The notes beneath the pieces are model-generated. The model was given only the letters and a program-made list of their open reading frames with translations, ran no database searches and had not been told where the DNA came from. Below, in pieces: positions 15,270 through 23,707 of a stretch of 42,608 nt of DNA. Origin of the DNA: Herbiconiux sp. GTDB lineage: Bacteria; Actinomycetota; Actinomycetes; Actinomycetales; Microbacteriaceae. The stretch spans positions 58,712 to 101,319 of the forward strand of contig NZ_JAHFUY010000017.1 in NCBI RefSeq assembly GCF_023264895.1, given 5' to 3'. The position numbers were made by a program, and so were the translations under genes. Each line of letters opens with the position of its first letter. Within the stretch, counting starts at the first letter, position 1.

Positions 15270-17510
15270 CTACGGCGTCGCGTAGCCCGCGATCCGCAGG
15301 TCCGCCATCCACTGGGTGTCCTCGGCGCGTGCCGCCTGGTCGACGAACTCGCCGTCGGTGATGAGGAGGTACGCCGACGGGTCGGATCCGTCGTTCCAGG
15401 TGGGGTCGACCGCCAGCCACTGCCCGTCGATCTGCACCTTGTTCCAGGCGTGCCCACCGCCGTCGAAGACGTCGCCGGTCACGACCACGCTCTCGACGCC
15501 CGCCTCGTCGAGCAGCGCCTTGTAGGCCGCCGCGTAGCTCGCGCAGACCCCGACGTTGCCGTTCTCGGAGAGCAGCACGCCGCTCGGGTCCCAGGCGTGC
15601 TCGAAGCCGTCGGGGTAGCTCAAGAAGGAGGCCTCGAAGGCCGGGGTGTCGTACTCCGCCGTGTCGACGAGCCAGCTGTTGAGGGCCGTCGCCTTCTCGG
15701 CGTCGCTCATCCCGTCGGTCACGACGGACTGCACGGCGGCCGCCGTCGCCTTCTCGACCTCGGCCTGCAGGCGCGTGGTCTCGTCGGGGTCGTTGGCGTA
15801 GGTGACGTAGACGACCGCGTCGCGGACGGAGTAGCCGCGGTAGCCGAGCACGTAGGGGTTCTGGTAGACCGCCTCGCCCATCGCGTCGTCGAGCTCCGGC
15901 ATGCCAGGCGCGTCCTGGAACTCCGAGATGTCGATGGCGTCCTCGCGGGCGACGAGGTTGGCTGCGAGGTACTCGGTGAAGTCGTTGCTGCCGTAGACGG
16001 GGTAGTCGACCTCGGGCGCGACCGTCGAGGGCGTGTACTGGTCGAAGTCCGCGTCGACCGCTTCGGCCACGAGGGTGATCTCCGGCATCCCGGTCGTCGG
16101 CGCCTCGGCGGCGACGCGCGCGTTGTAGGCGGCGATCTGCGCATCGACGCTCGCCCGATCGGGCGCGTTCAGCCGCACCGGCCAGCTCAGCGCCGTGCCT
16201 TTCCCGATCAGGGCGAGGCGCCAGGAGGTCTCGTCGCCCGGCGTGACCATCTCGGGGTCGATGTAGCCGGCGGTCTGCCTCGTCGCGCCGTCGAGCGACG
16301 TGAAGAGGAACCGGGTGGGGATCTGGTCGAGCGAGTCGACCCACTGACCGTTCGGGAACTGCTGCTCCTTCGCGTCGAGCGGGATCTCCTTCGGCAGCGA
16401 CGCGGCGACCGCCTCGGCGTCGGTCGAGTTGGTCGAGGAGAACTGGGAGCCGTCGGTCGCGACCACGGCGTACTCGTACTCGCTCGTGTCGTTGTCGAGC
16501 GGGTTGACCGTGCCGCTGGATCCGGCGTCGGCGAGCTGTGCGGCGCTCCAGAGCGCGTAGGTCTCGAGACCCTCGTTCTGGGCGAGCTCGACCTCGACCT
16601 CCTCCCCCGAGAACGGGTCGAGGAGCGGAGGAGACCATGTCGTCTCGGTCGTGGTGCCCACGATGTCGACGCTCCGGCGATCCCCGTCCCACGACGAGAC
16701 GGTCACGAGGTACTCGGTCGCACCGTCGACGGGATCCCAGCTCACCTGCAGCGTGCCGTTCTCGTCGGCCGTGTAGACCGCTTCGGGCGCCTCGAGGGGG
16801 CGCTCGATGGTGAACGGGTGCACGATGGGCTTCTCGAGCGGCTCGCCCGAACGGTCGAGCTTCTGCACGAGGAAGTACTCCTCGTTGAGGCCCCAGAAGA
16901 ATCCGCCGTCCGGGTTGAACTCGAACTCGCGCTCGAGGCTCTCGTCGTAGCCGAGGCCGGTGCCGGTGTAGAAGCGCCCGGTCGACAGCGCGTCGGGCGA
17001 GACGTCGATCTCGCCCTTCCACTGGAAGGCGGAGAGGTCGGCGTGCTTCGTCAGCGCCGCGTCGGTGAACACCTCGAAGGCGAAGCTGTTGTCGTACTCG
17101 TCGCCGTTCTCGCGCGCCATCGCCTCGAGGTCGTAGTCGGCGGGGAAGGTGAAGGTGTGGTCGGGCTCGACGTCTTCGAGCAGGGGCGCGTAGGCGTAGG
17201 CCCAGCCCTCCTCGGTCACGAGCTTCGGGCCGGTCAGCGCCGGGATGCCCCACACGAAGAGCGCGGTCACGCCCACGGCGAGCGCCGCGCCACCGGCGAC
17301 CAGGCCGATGACGAGGCCCCGACGCTTCTTCTCGGGGCGCTGCGGGCCGCCCGACCCACCACCCGTCGCGGCGTTCACCTGCGGCGCCGCCGCGGGGGCG
17401 AGCGGATGCACGTGCTCGGTCCAGCGCTCACCGTCCCAGTAGCGCTGCTGGTTCGCCACGGCCGGATCCGGGTACCAGCCTGCAGGGGTCGTGGGGGCGG
17501 CGTCCGTCAT
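15270..17510 (-). CDS. DUF2510 membrane protein with extracellular transglutaminase-like domain
   Basis: The 746-residue protein begins with a DUF2510 domain (PAGWYPDPAVANQQRYWDGE, residues 8-35) and a Pro/Ala/Gly linker. One transmembrane segment (LVIGLVAGGAALAVGVTALF, near 68-90) follows. Next come a fibronectin-like module (LQVSWDPVDGATEYLVTVSS) and a C-terminal transglutaminase-like domain with Cys in VCASYAAAYKALLDEAG (about 655), His in GGGHAWNKV (about 685) and Asp in LAVDPTWND (about 700), a complete Cys-His-Asp triad. The catalytic part should lie outside the membrane. It may cleave or cross-link wall peptides or proteins; the actual reaction is unknown. It converges on the flavoprotein operon with a 19-base gap. 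Confidence 0.88.
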   Translation of the reverse strand: MTDAAPTTPAGWYPDPAVANQQRYWDGERWTEHVHPLAPAAAPQVNAATGGGSGGPQRPEKKRRGLVIGLVAGGAALAVGVTALFVWGIPALTGPKLVTEEGWAYAYAPLLEDVEPDHTFTFPADYDLEAMARENGDEYDNSFAFEVFTDAALTKHADLSAFQWKGEIDVSPDALSTGRFYTGTGLGYDESLEREFEFNPDGGFFWGLNEEYFLVQKLDRSGEPLEKPIVHPFTIERPLEAPEAVYTADENGTLQVSWDPVDGATEYLVTVSSWDGDRRSVDIVGTTTETTWSPPLLDPFSGEEVEVELAQNEGLETYALWSAAQLADAGSSGTVNPLDNDTSEYEYAVVATDGSQFSSTNSTDAEAVAASLPKEIPLDAKEQQFPNGQWVDSLDQIPTRFLFTSLDGATRQTAGYIDPEMVTPGDETSWRLALIGKGTALSWPVRLNAPDRASVDAQIAAYNARVAAEAPTTGMPEITLVAEAVDADFDQYTPSTVAPEVDYPVYGSNDFTEYLAANLVAREDAIDISEFQDAPGMPELDDAMGEAVYQNPYVLGYRGYSVRDAVVYVTYANDPDETTRLQAEVEKATAAAVQSVVTDGMSDAEKATALNSWLVDTAEYDTPAFEASFLSYPDGFEHAWDPSGVLLSENGNVGVCASYAAAYKALLDEAGVESVVVTGDVFDGGGHAWNKVQIDGQWLAVDPTWNDGSDPSAYLLITDGEFVDQAARAEDTQWMADLRIAGYATP

Positions 17511-17634
17511 CGTCGTCCTGTTTTCTCGCGGGACCGCGGCCATCGGCGCGGTGAACTGACACGTGTCGATCAACGATATCCCGCTTCGCGAGCGCCGCAG
17601 CACCCACGGCTCGCCCGCGGGTTCGCCCCCTCGG

Positions 17635-17955
17635 TCAGCCCGCCGGGCGCTGCGCGGATTCGGACGGCTCCGCGACGAGCACGAGCTCGCCGCGGTCGGC
17701 CGATTCCGAGAGCATCGAGAGCCACGCGCGGTTGAGGCCGGGCGGGCGGCCGCCGTAGAAGTCGAACTCCAGGGGGATGTGCGGCGAGAGCCAGATCGTG
17801 CTCCGCCCGCTCCCCTGCTGCTTGTCCTTCTCCCAGGAGAGCCCGAAGGTCTCTCCGCGCCGGAGCTTCGTGATGACCACCACCTTCAGGTGGGCCAGGG
17901 TGCGGTCGTCGATCTCGAGCTCGCGCTGGTGCGTTCCGTAGAGCAGTTTTCCCAT
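17635..17955 (-). CDS. Small conserved hypothetical protein (DUF7882-like)
   Basis: The 106-residue protein starts MGKLLYGTHQRELEIDDRTLAHLKVVVI and contains KLRRGETFGLSW and STIWLSPHIPLEFDFYGG. I associate this pattern with small proteins found often in Microbacteriaceae and sometimes misnamed as ATP-dependent DNA ligase fragments; the assignment is from memory and the function is unknown. The inner ATG 17955 is preferred over the frame's first Met because the conserved region starts there. The gene stands alone between the DUF2510 gene and the VOC gene. Confidence 0.75.
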   Translation of the reverse strand: MGKLLYGTHQRELEIDDRTLAHLKVVVITKLRRGETFGLSWEKDKQQGSGRSTIWLSPHIPLEFDFYGGRPPGLNRAWLSMLSESADRGELVLVAEPSESAQRPAG

Positions 17956-18063
17956 CGGTGGTGTCTTTCGGGTCGGGTGCGTCTCGCTGCCCTCGGGCAT
18001 CCTCAGCATTCGAAGCGCCCGCGGTCTCCGGATTGCCCGGCCCGCGCCGACCCGGGAGCGCGA

Positions 18064-18432
18064 CTACGCGCGGTCGTGCAGGGTGATGCGGTAGCCGTCG
18101 GGGTCGGCGAAGGTGAACGTGCGGCCGAAGGGGCCGTCGATCGGAGCGGCGACGATGGTGTGGCCGTCCGCCGCCAGCGTGTCGTGGATCTCCTGCACGT
18201 CGGTGGCGTGCAGCCAGATCGCCGCGCCGATGCCGGGCTGCCCGGCGGCGTCGAGGTCGGTGCCGGGAACGAGGTCGCGGAGGGCGAAGGCGATCGGCGC
18301 AGTCTCGAACACGACGGCGTGGGGCGGGCCCGCCTTCGAGCGGACGAGGCCGAGGTAGTGCTCGTAGAAGGCCTGGGAGGCGTCGAGGTCGCGGGTCTGC
18401 AGGGAGATGAAGTCGGGGCCGGTGACGGGCAC
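18064..18432 (-). CDS. VOC-family protein
   Basis: The 122-residue protein has the glyoxalase-like pattern: FISLQTRDLDASQAFYEHYLGL at the start, AIWLHATDVQEIHDTLAADGH in the middle and FTFADPDGYRITLHD at the end. Start GTG 18432 follows GAAAGGAACACC. It diverges from a MarR gene across 63 bases that contain two perfect operators, so it is the probable target of that regulator. The substrate is unknown. Confidence 0.9.
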   Translation of the reverse strand: MPVTGPDFISLQTRDLDASQAFYEHYLGLVRSKAGPPHAVVFETAPIAFALRDLVPGTDLDAAGQPGIGAAIWLHATDVQEIHDTLAADGHTIVAAPIDGPFGRTFTFADPDGYRITLHDRA

Positions 18433-18451
18433 GGTGTTCCTTTCGGTCGGT

Positions 18452-18497
18452 GTGTCAGTTAGCTGACACGGATCAACCTATGTCAGAATACTGACAT
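18452..18497. promoter_or_regulatory. Twin MarR operators between the VOC and marR-type genes
   Basis: GTGTCAGTTAGCTGACAC (18452-18469) and ATGTCAGAATACTGACAT (18480-18497) share TGTCAG-N4-CTGACA and are 28 bases centre to centre, close to the same face of the helix. The second overlaps the first two bases of the MarR start codon, so binding should block a leaderless transcript directly. Confidence 0.85.
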
Positions 18498-18942
18498 GAG
18501 TCAAGACGACGCCGGAATCGACCTCGACACCTCGCTCGGCTACCTCCTCAAGGAGGCCTCGAGCGCTCTCCGCGCCGCCATGGAGGGCGTGCTCCGCCCC
18601 CTGGGCATGACCATCACGCACTACTCCTGCCTCGAACTGCTCTCCCAGCGCCCCGGCCTGTCCAACTCCGAGCTGGCGCGCGGCACCTTCGTCACCCGAC
18701 AGTCGATGAACGTCCTGCTGCAGGCTCTGGAACGGGACGGGCAGGTCACCCGCCCCGCCGAGGCCCCCGCCGGGAAGGTGCTCCCCACCCGCCTGACCGC
18801 CAAGGGCCGCCGCAGCCTGCAGTCCGCCACCGCGGCGGTGCGCTCGGTGGAGGTGCGCATGCTCCAGGGCCTGACTCACGCCGAGCAGGCCGCGGCCCGC
18901 ACGGCACTCCGCAGCATGGTCGCGTCGCTCAGGGCCGACTAG
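18496..18942 (+). CDS. MarR-family transcriptional regulator
   Basis: The 148-residue protein shows the MarR winged helix: SLGYLLKEASSALRAAMEGVL, MTITHYSCLELLSQRPGLSNSELARGTFVTRQSMNVLLQALE, the wing KVLPTRLTAKGRRSL and a C-terminal dimer helix. The start codon lies in a perfect operator, implying autorepression. With the divergent VOC gene it makes a typical small-molecule-responsive pair; the inducer is unknown. Confidence 0.92.
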   Translation: MSQDDAGIDLDTSLGYLLKEASSALRAAMEGVLRPLGMTITHYSCLELLSQRPGLSNSELARGTFVTRQSMNVLLQALERDGQVTRPAEAPAGKVLPTRLTAKGRRSLQSATAAVRSVEVRMLQGLTHAEQAAARTALRSMVASLRAD

Positions 18943-18966
18943 CCGAGCGGATCGGCCGAGCTCCGG

Positions 18967-19116
18967 TCAGCTCGATCCGCGCCGCACGAGCTCGATCGGG
19001 ACCGGCGTCATCGCCTCGACGTGCTCTCCCCGGATGAGCCGCTCGAGCGTGGCCACCATCGTGGCCCCCTTGCCCGCGGTGTGCAGGTCGTGGGGCCGCC
19101 ACACCCTCCCGCACAG
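18967..19116 (-). pseudogene. C-terminal stub of a LacI-family regulator
   Basis: Reading to TGA at 18967, the frame gives WRPHDLHTAGKGATMVATLE followed by RLIRGEHVEAMTPVPIELVR and RGSS. This is the usual end of LacI/PurR repressors (the last helix of the ligand domain and the PxELVxRxSS tail). A stop codon about 50 residues upstream and no start show that the N-terminal HTH and most of the sugar-binding domain are gone. The break lies within about 15 bases of the second 50-bp palindromic repeat. Confidence 0.65.
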
Positions 19117-19124
19117 TCACTCCT

Positions 19125-19174
19125 GGTAGCGCCACCTGCGCCAAGACCGCGGTTTTCGCGCGGAACGCGCTACC
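19125..19174. repeat. 50-bp palindromic dispersed repeat, copy B
   Basis: It starts GGTAGCGCCACCTGCGCCAA and ends GCGCTACC, the same length as copy A, with identical first ten and last eight bases and a more diverged centre. It lies between the LacI stub and the tRNA-Ala terminator. Confidence 0.8.
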
Positions 19175-19205
19175 CGGATTCCGCGACGACGGCGGTGACG
19201 CGAAG

Positions 19206-19236
19206 AACCCCCGGGATCGCATCGATCCCGGGGGTT
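19206..19236 (-). terminator. Terminator of tRNA-Ala
   Basis: AACCCCCGGGATCG and CGATCCCGGGGGTT form a perfect 14-bp stem with a 3-base loop, beginning seven bases past the encoded CCA end of the tRNA. The stem's own last bases are the only U-rich part. Confidence 0.85.
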
Positions 19237-19242
19237 CCGTGG

Positions 19243-19318
19243 TGGTGGAGCTAAGGGGATTCGAACCCCTGACCTTCTCATTGCGAACGAGACGCGCTAC
19301 CAACTGCGCCATAGCCCC
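19243..19318 (-). tRNA. tRNA-Ala (anticodon CGC)
   Basis: The minus strand folds as a cloverleaf: acceptor GGGGCTA with TAGCTCC, including the G3-U70 pair that identifies alanine tRNAs; D-arm GCGC-AGTTGGTA-GCGC; anticodon stem TCTCG/TGAGA (one G-U) with loop TTCGCAA, anticodon CGC; T-arm AGGGG-TTCGAAT-CCCCT. The discriminator is A and CCA is encoded (19243-19245). It reads GCG codons. Confidence 0.97.
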
Positions 19319-19349
19319 GCCGCCGCATCGCTGCGACAACTCAGACAGT

Positions 19350-20726
19350 TTACGACGAAACCGCCGACGAACGCGAACCGGCCGGAGCGCCCCGCCCCGA
19401 TCCGCTCTTCCACCTGCCGAGCAGCAGGATCGACACCCCCAGCAGGATGCTGCCGCCCACCGCGATCGGCAGGTCCATGAAGTACTCCATCACCGCGAAC
19501 GGCGGCAGGAACGCGAGCACCGTGGCGATCGCCACCACCGCGGGCGGCGGCGTCGGCTCCACCTCGCGCGGCGCCTCCCAGCGCCCCACGAGGAACGACA
19601 GCCCGAACACCCCGGCCATCACGAGGAGGAACATGACCGGCCGGGTCCACCACCACGCGAGGCTCGCCGGCTCCGGGCTCGCGTAGGGCACGAGCAGCGC
19701 GATGCCCGAGAGGATGAGGATGACGGGCAGGTGCCACAGGTAGATGGTCATCAGCCGCGTGCCCACGAGGAACACGACGGCCCGGGCGGCGTGCGTGTTC
19801 ATGAGCCGCGCGAGCGCCGGCCGCAGCAGGCGCAGGATGCACGCCTGCGCCACCGCGAGCGCGATCAGCGGCACGGTGGGCGGGTTGAGGTTCGTGAGCA
19901 TGTCGTCGGAGTACGGGCCCCACACCGTCAGCGGCACGAGCGACGCGTAGGCGACGATCGGGATCGCCACGAGCACGTACCAGCGCCGCGCGTCGAACCA
20001 GCCGTCGGCGTAGAAGAAGCCGATCTGCTGCACGAGCAGCCAGACGAAGAAGAGGTTGGCCAGCCCGATCATCTCGATGCCGGTCGAGTAGCGCAGCGCA
20101 TCGACCGCCACCGCCCCCGCGAACAGCACCGCGAGCGTCGCCTTCGGCGCCCTCGCGTGCCACGACACCATGAGGGGCACGAGCGCCTGGCACAGCGTGT
20201 AGGCCGCGAGGAACCACAGCGGCGACGCCGCACCCTCCACCGCGAGGTCGACGAGCTGCGGCTCGATCCCCAGCAGGCGCGCCCCACCGATCACGACCAC
20301 GTAGAAGACGAACAGCGGCAGCGCCGGCTGCGCGAGTCGCAGCACGCGGTTGCGCACGTAGTCCGAGGCGGTACCGCCCCGCCGGGTGAGACTCCGCCAC
20401 GCCGTGATCGACGCGAATCCGCCCACCACGAAGAACAGCGGCATGATCTGCCCCGCCCAGGTCACGGGGGCGAACCACCACTGGCTCTCGAGCGGCCTCG
20501 ACACCTCGACCTGCCCGTCGGCGCCGAAGCCGACACCCACCATCAGCAAATGGATGACCACCACGAGCAGCACGCAGAACACGCGCGCGAGGTCGAGCGT
20601 GAGGTCGCGCTTGGAGATGTCGATGGCCGAGGCTCCGCGCGCACCGCCCGGGCCCGGTCGCCCGGCCTTGGGCCGAGCGGCAGGCGCGGCAGCGGGGGCG
20701 CGTGGGGTGACTCCGGCGTCGCTCAT
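19350..20726 (-). CDS. Acyltransferase-3 family integral membrane protein
   Basis: The 458-residue protein has a Pro/Ala-rich cytoplasmic start, then DLTLDLARVFCVLLVVVIHLL, the first membrane helix of acyltransferase-3 proteins with its conserved Asp, Arg and His. It continues with about ten hydrophobic helices (MPLFFVVGGFASITAW, PLWFLAAYTLCQALVPLMV, TIYLWHLPVILILSGIALLV). HLP in YLWHLPV is typical of the family. Such enzymes acylate sugars, lipids or peptidoglycan on the cell surface; the acceptor is unknown here. Start ATG 20726. It is a single gene between tRNA-Ala and a small nucleic-acid-binding-like protein. Confidence 0.9.
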   Translation of the reverse strand: MSDAGVTPRAPAAAPAARPKAGRPGPGGARGASAIDISKRDLTLDLARVFCVLLVVVIHLLMVGVGFGADGQVEVSRPLESQWWFAPVTWAGQIMPLFFVVGGFASITAWRSLTRRGGTASDYVRNRVLRLAQPALPLFVFYVVVIGGARLLGIEPQLVDLAVEGAASPLWFLAAYTLCQALVPLMVSWHARAPKATLAVLFAGAVAVDALRYSTGIEMIGLANLFFVWLLVQQIGFFYADGWFDARRWYVLVAIPIVAYASLVPLTVWGPYSDDMLTNLNPPTVPLIALAVAQACILRLLRPALARLMNTHAARAVVFLVGTRLMTIYLWHLPVILILSGIALLVPYASPEPASLAWWWTRPVMFLLVMAGVFGLSFLVGRWEAPREVEPTPPPAVVAIATVLAFLPPFAVMEYFMDLPIAVGGSILLGVSILLLGRWKSGSGRGAPAGSRSSAVSS

Positions 20727-20815
20727 GCAGTCATCCTAGGTCGGCGACCCATCGCCGCCGGGGCATGGACACGCGAGCAGGCGCCGACGTGCACACCACC
20801 GGCCCCACCGCACCC

Positions 20816-21085
20816 CTAAGAGTCGCGCAGTGCCGAGACCAGCTCCGACTTCTTCTTCTTCGAGTAGCCCGTGAGCCCGATCTCCTTGGCCCGCTTCTTC
20901 AGCTCGGGCACGGTCCAGTCGTCGTACGAGCCCGACTCCCCGCCCTTCTTCCCCACGTTCCCGCGGCCCCTGGCAGCGGCGGCGTTCGAGATGCGGGCGG
21001 CCTTCTGCTTGGAGTCGCCCTCGTCGCGGAGCTCCTCGTAGAGCTCGGGATCCTTCAGCTGCGGCGGCGTCTTCTTGCCTGGCAT
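20816..21085 (-). CDS. Small basic Rho-N/SAP-like protein (DUF7218-like)
   Basis: The 89-residue protein has a charged N-terminal half (PPQLKDPELYEELRDEGDSK, then KAARISNAAAARG) and a C-terminal SAP/Rho-N-like helix-extended-helix (YDDWTVPELKKRAKEIGLTG, KKKKSELVSALRDS). This C-terminal fold binds nucleic acid in Rho termination factor and SAP proteins. ATG 21085 follows GAAAGGAGCGCATC. Function unknown; widespread in actinobacteria by my recollection. Confidence 0.85.
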   Translation of the reverse strand: MPGKKTPPQLKDPELYEELRDEGDSKQKAARISNAAAARGRGNVGKKGGESGSYDDWTVPELKKRAKEIGLTGYSKKKKSELVSALRDS

Positions 21086-21126
21086 GATGCGCTCCTTTCA
21101 CGGATGCGCATGACCGTACGCCGAAA

Positions 21127-22038
21127 TCAGCCGGCCCGCCTCCGGGCGAGCACCGAGTCGAGGTCGAGGTGCGGCTCGGTGTCGGCGTCGACGATGCCCA
21201 TGCGCGCGAAGCGCGACGGAGCAGGAGCGGGCGCGGGCGCCTGGGCGGCCGGCGCCACCGGGAGCTCGGCCACGGTGGCACGCTCGGCGTCGAGCCGGGC
21301 TCGGAGCGCCGCCTCGTCGGCCGCTGCCGCAGCACGCAGCACCTCCGCCTCGTCGGGACCGTCCTCGAGCCCGAGCGGCGCGGAGGCCGTGCGCGACATG
21401 TACAGCGGGCGCGGGATGGCGACGGGAGTCCAGCCGTCCGTCGCCTGCTCATCCTCGACCTCGGGCTCCTCGGCCTCGACCGGTTCGGAGACGCCCTGCA
21501 CGGGACGGTCCTCCCCCACATCGTGGATCACGAACACCTGCGCCGTGGGCGCCTCGGGCCGCGGCAGTCTCAGCCGGCGCCCCGCCTTCGAGAGCTTCAC
21601 CAGCACGGCCACGCTCACACCCGACGCGATCACCCCGCCGATCAGGATGATCCAGGCCCCGGTGTAGACGGCCTGCATCCCGCCGAGCACGGCGACGGCC
21701 ACCGACAGCAGCAGCACCACGGAGGTCCCGGCACGAGACCTCCTGAGCCGATCGGCCGTGCGCACGGCGGCGGGCACCACCGAGAGCTCGCGCTCGACGG
21801 CCCGGTGCTTCAGGATGCGCTCCTGCTCGGCGATGGCGCGGGCGTTGGCCTCCACGCGCACCTCCTGCGGCAGCTCTGCCGTCTCGGCGAGGATGCGGAG
21901 GGTCTGCTGCAGCCGCACCGCGTTGCGCTCGGTCGCGAGGTACTGACGGCTGCGGAACCACGACGGCAGCAGGTACGCGAGCCACAGGACCGCGGCGAGC
22001 GCGATGATGAAGCCACCGCTCAGCCAGTCCGTCGTCAT
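21127..22038 (-). CDS. Hypothetical membrane protein with three transmembrane helices
   Basis: The 303-residue protein starts with a membrane helix (GGFIIALAAVLWLAYLLPSW), a charged helical stretch rich in Arg and Glu (residues 28-80), and two adjacent membrane helices (SVVLLLSVAVAVLGG, AWIILIGGVIASGVSVAVLV). A long acidic, Ala/Pro-rich cytoplasmic tail ends DLDSVLARRRAG. I recognise no enzyme motif. The gene lies downstream of, and on the same strand as, galU and a GNAT gene, a neighbourhood I associate with actinobacteria, where similar proteins sit near cell-division genes. ATG 22038 begins at the first membrane helix. Confidence 0.75.
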   Translation of the reverse strand: MTTDWLSGGFIIALAAVLWLAYLLPSWFRSRQYLATERNAVRLQQTLRILAETAELPQEVRVEANARAIAEQERILKHRAVERELSVVPAAVRTADRLRRSRAGTSVVLLLSVAVAVLGGMQAVYTGAWIILIGGVIASGVSVAVLVKLSKAGRRLRLPRPEAPTAQVFVIHDVGEDRPVQGVSEPVEAEEPEVEDEQATDGWTPVAIPRPLYMSRTASAPLGLEDGPDEAEVLRAAAAADEAALRARLDAERATVAELPVAPAAQAPAPAPAPSRFARMGIVDADTEPHLDLDSVLARRRAG

Positions 22039-22124
22039 GGCTCTACGGTAGGGGCGAGCGGGCACGCCGCCCCCGCATGAGGGGCGCGTGTCGGATGCTT
22101 CGCCGGGAAGCGCTCAGCGGATGC

Positions 22125-22778
22125 TCAGCGGGGCTGCACGGGGAGCTGCCGGGTGGCCGCGATCCGGTCGCTCTCGGGCACGGTGCCGTCGCCGATCGGC
22201 ACCTGCCCCTCCTGCCACCGCCGCAGCACGCCCACGGGCAGCTCCTCGCGCACGAGCGCGAAGCAGAAGTGGTCGCGCCAGTCGCCGTTGATGTGGATGT
22301 AGCGGCGCCGGAGCCCCTCGTAGCGGTAGCCGAGCTTCTCGACCACGCGCAGGCTCGGCCCGTTCTCGGGGCGGATGCAGATCTCGATCCGGTGCAGCCC
22401 CACCGAGTAGAAGCAGTAGTCGGTCGCGAGCGCCACACCGATGGGCGTGATGTTCTTGCCCGCGAACCGCTCCGACACCCAGTAGCCGATCGACGCGGAG
22501 CCCACCGAGCCGTAGCTGATCGACGACACGTTCAGCTGCCCCGCCAGCTCCCCGTCGTACTCGAGCACGAAGGGCAGGCCGAGGCCGGCGCGCGCGTTCG
22601 CCTGCAACGAGCGGATGCTCGCGCGGGTGTCGAACGACATCGGCCCCTGCGGGTTCGTGGCCTCCCATTTGCGGAGCCACGTGCGGTTCTCGATCAGCTC
22701 CCGCTCGAGGGGCTTGGCGTCGCGCACCCGGATGGGTCTGGCCGTCACCGGCCCCTCGACGAGCGTGGGAACGAACAT
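22125..22778 (-). CDS. RimJ/RimL-type GNAT N-acetyltransferase
   Basis: The 217-residue protein has the RimJ-like pattern: ARPIRVRDAKPLERELIENR, the acetyl-CoA-binding strand-loop GSASIGYWVSERFAGKNITP, then LHRIEICIRPENGPSLRVVE and KLGYRYEGLRRRYIHINGDW. It ends ATRQLPVQPR. The gene starts 13 bases after the galU stop, so it is likely cotranscribed. RimJ homologues acetylate ribosomal protein N-termini or other amines; the substrate here is unknown. Confidence 0.9.
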   Translation of the reverse strand: MFVPTLVEGPVTARPIRVRDAKPLERELIENRTWLRKWEATNPQGPMSFDTRASIRSLQANARAGLGLPFVLEYDGELAGQLNVSSISYGSVGSASIGYWVSERFAGKNITPIGVALATDYCFYSVGLHRIEICIRPENGPSLRVVEKLGYRYEGLRRRYIHINGDWRDHFCFALVREELPVGVLRRWQEGQVPIGDGTVPESDRIAATRQLPVQPR

Positions 22779-22791
22779 GGTGCGGAGACCC

Positions 22792-23682
22792 CTACAGGCC
22801 CTTGACGAACTCCTGCAGCCACGGGCGGAGGTCGGGCCCGAGGTCCTGACGGTCGCTCGCCAGCTGCACGATGGCCTTGATGTAGTCGAGCTTGTCGCCG
22901 GTGTCGTAGCGGCGGCCGCCGAAGACGACGCCGTAGACGCCGCCCGCGATCTCGTCGTCGCCCGCGAGGGTGAGCAGCGCATCCGTCAGCTGGATCTCGT
23001 TGCCCTTGCCGGGAGGCGTGTTCTCGAGGATGTCGAACACCTCGGGCATGAGCACGTAGCGGCCGATGACGGCGAGGTTGGAGGGAGCGGTGCCCTTGTC
23101 GGGCTTCTCGATGAGGCCCGTGACCTTCACGACGTCGTCTTCGTCGGTCTGCTCGACCGAGGCCACACCGTAGAGGTGGGTCATGGAGGGGTCGACCTCC
23201 ATGAGGGCGATCACCGTGGCGGTGCGCGACTGCTGCACCTCGAGCATGCGCTTCAGCAGCGGGTCGCGGGCGTCGATGATGTCGTCGCCGAGCAGCACGG
23301 CGAAGGGCTCGTGGCCGACGTGCATGCGGGAGCGGAGCACGGCGTGGCCGAGGCCGAGCGGATCGCCCTGGCGCACGTAGTGCATCTCGGCGAGGGCGGT
23401 CGACTCGTTGACGACGCGGAGCATGTCGCCCTTGCCCTTCTGCTGAAGGGTCGACTCGAGCTCGTACACCCGGTCGAAGTGGTTCTCGATGGCCGCCTTG
23501 TTGCGGCCGGTCACGACGAGCACGTCGTTGAGCCCCGCGTCGACGGCCTCCTCCACCACGTACTGGATGGCCGGCTTGTCGACGACCGGGAGCATCTCCT
23601 TCGGCATCGCCTTCGTCGCGGGCAGGAAGCGTGTGCCGAGTCCGGCGGCCGGAATTACGGCTTTCGTTAATTGTGTCCCCAT
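22792..23682 (-). CDS. galU: UTP-glucose-1-phosphate uridylyltransferase
   Basis: The 296-residue enzyme makes UDP-glucose from UTP and glucose-1-phosphate for cell-wall and polysaccharide synthesis. Seen: KAVIPAAGLGTRFLPATKAMPKEMLPVVDKP at residues 7-37 (nucleotide-binding and catalytic Lys), VVEEAVDAGLNDVLVVTGRNK, AVLLGDDII, GLIEKPDKG and GRRYDTGDKLDYIKA. Length is normal. ATG 23682 follows GGGAGCATC. It is divergent from the folate gene across 25 bases. Confidence 0.96.
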   Translation of the reverse strand: MGTQLTKAVIPAAGLGTRFLPATKAMPKEMLPVVDKPAIQYVVEEAVDAGLNDVLVVTGRNKAAIENHFDRVYELESTLQQKGKGDMLRVVNESTALAEMHYVRQGDPLGLGHAVLRSRMHVGHEPFAVLLGDDIIDARDPLLKRMLEVQQSRTATVIALMEVDPSMTHLYGVASVEQTDEDDVVKVTGLIEKPDKGTAPSNLAVIGRYVLMPEVFDILENTPPGKGNEIQLTDALLTLAGDDEIAGGVYGVVFGGRRYDTGDKLDYIKAIVQLASDRQDLGPDLRPWLQEFVKGL

Positions 23683-23701
23683 GATGCTCCCAGCGTATCC
23701 T
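23671..23701 (+). promoter_or_regulatory. Promoter candidate of the 5-FCL gene
   Basis: TATCCT (23696-23701) ends six bases before ATG 23708, a leaderless layout. A -35-like TTGTGT lies at 23671-23676, 19 bases upstream, inside the first codons of galU. The divergent promoters therefore overlap the coding regions. Confidence 0.4.
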
Positions 23702-23707
23702 GCTGGC

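Noticed and set aside
18929-19339. Minus-strand protein across repeat B and tRNA-Ala
   Set aside because: The frame runs through a tRNA and a terminator and has no motif; the LacI-like stub is in another frame.
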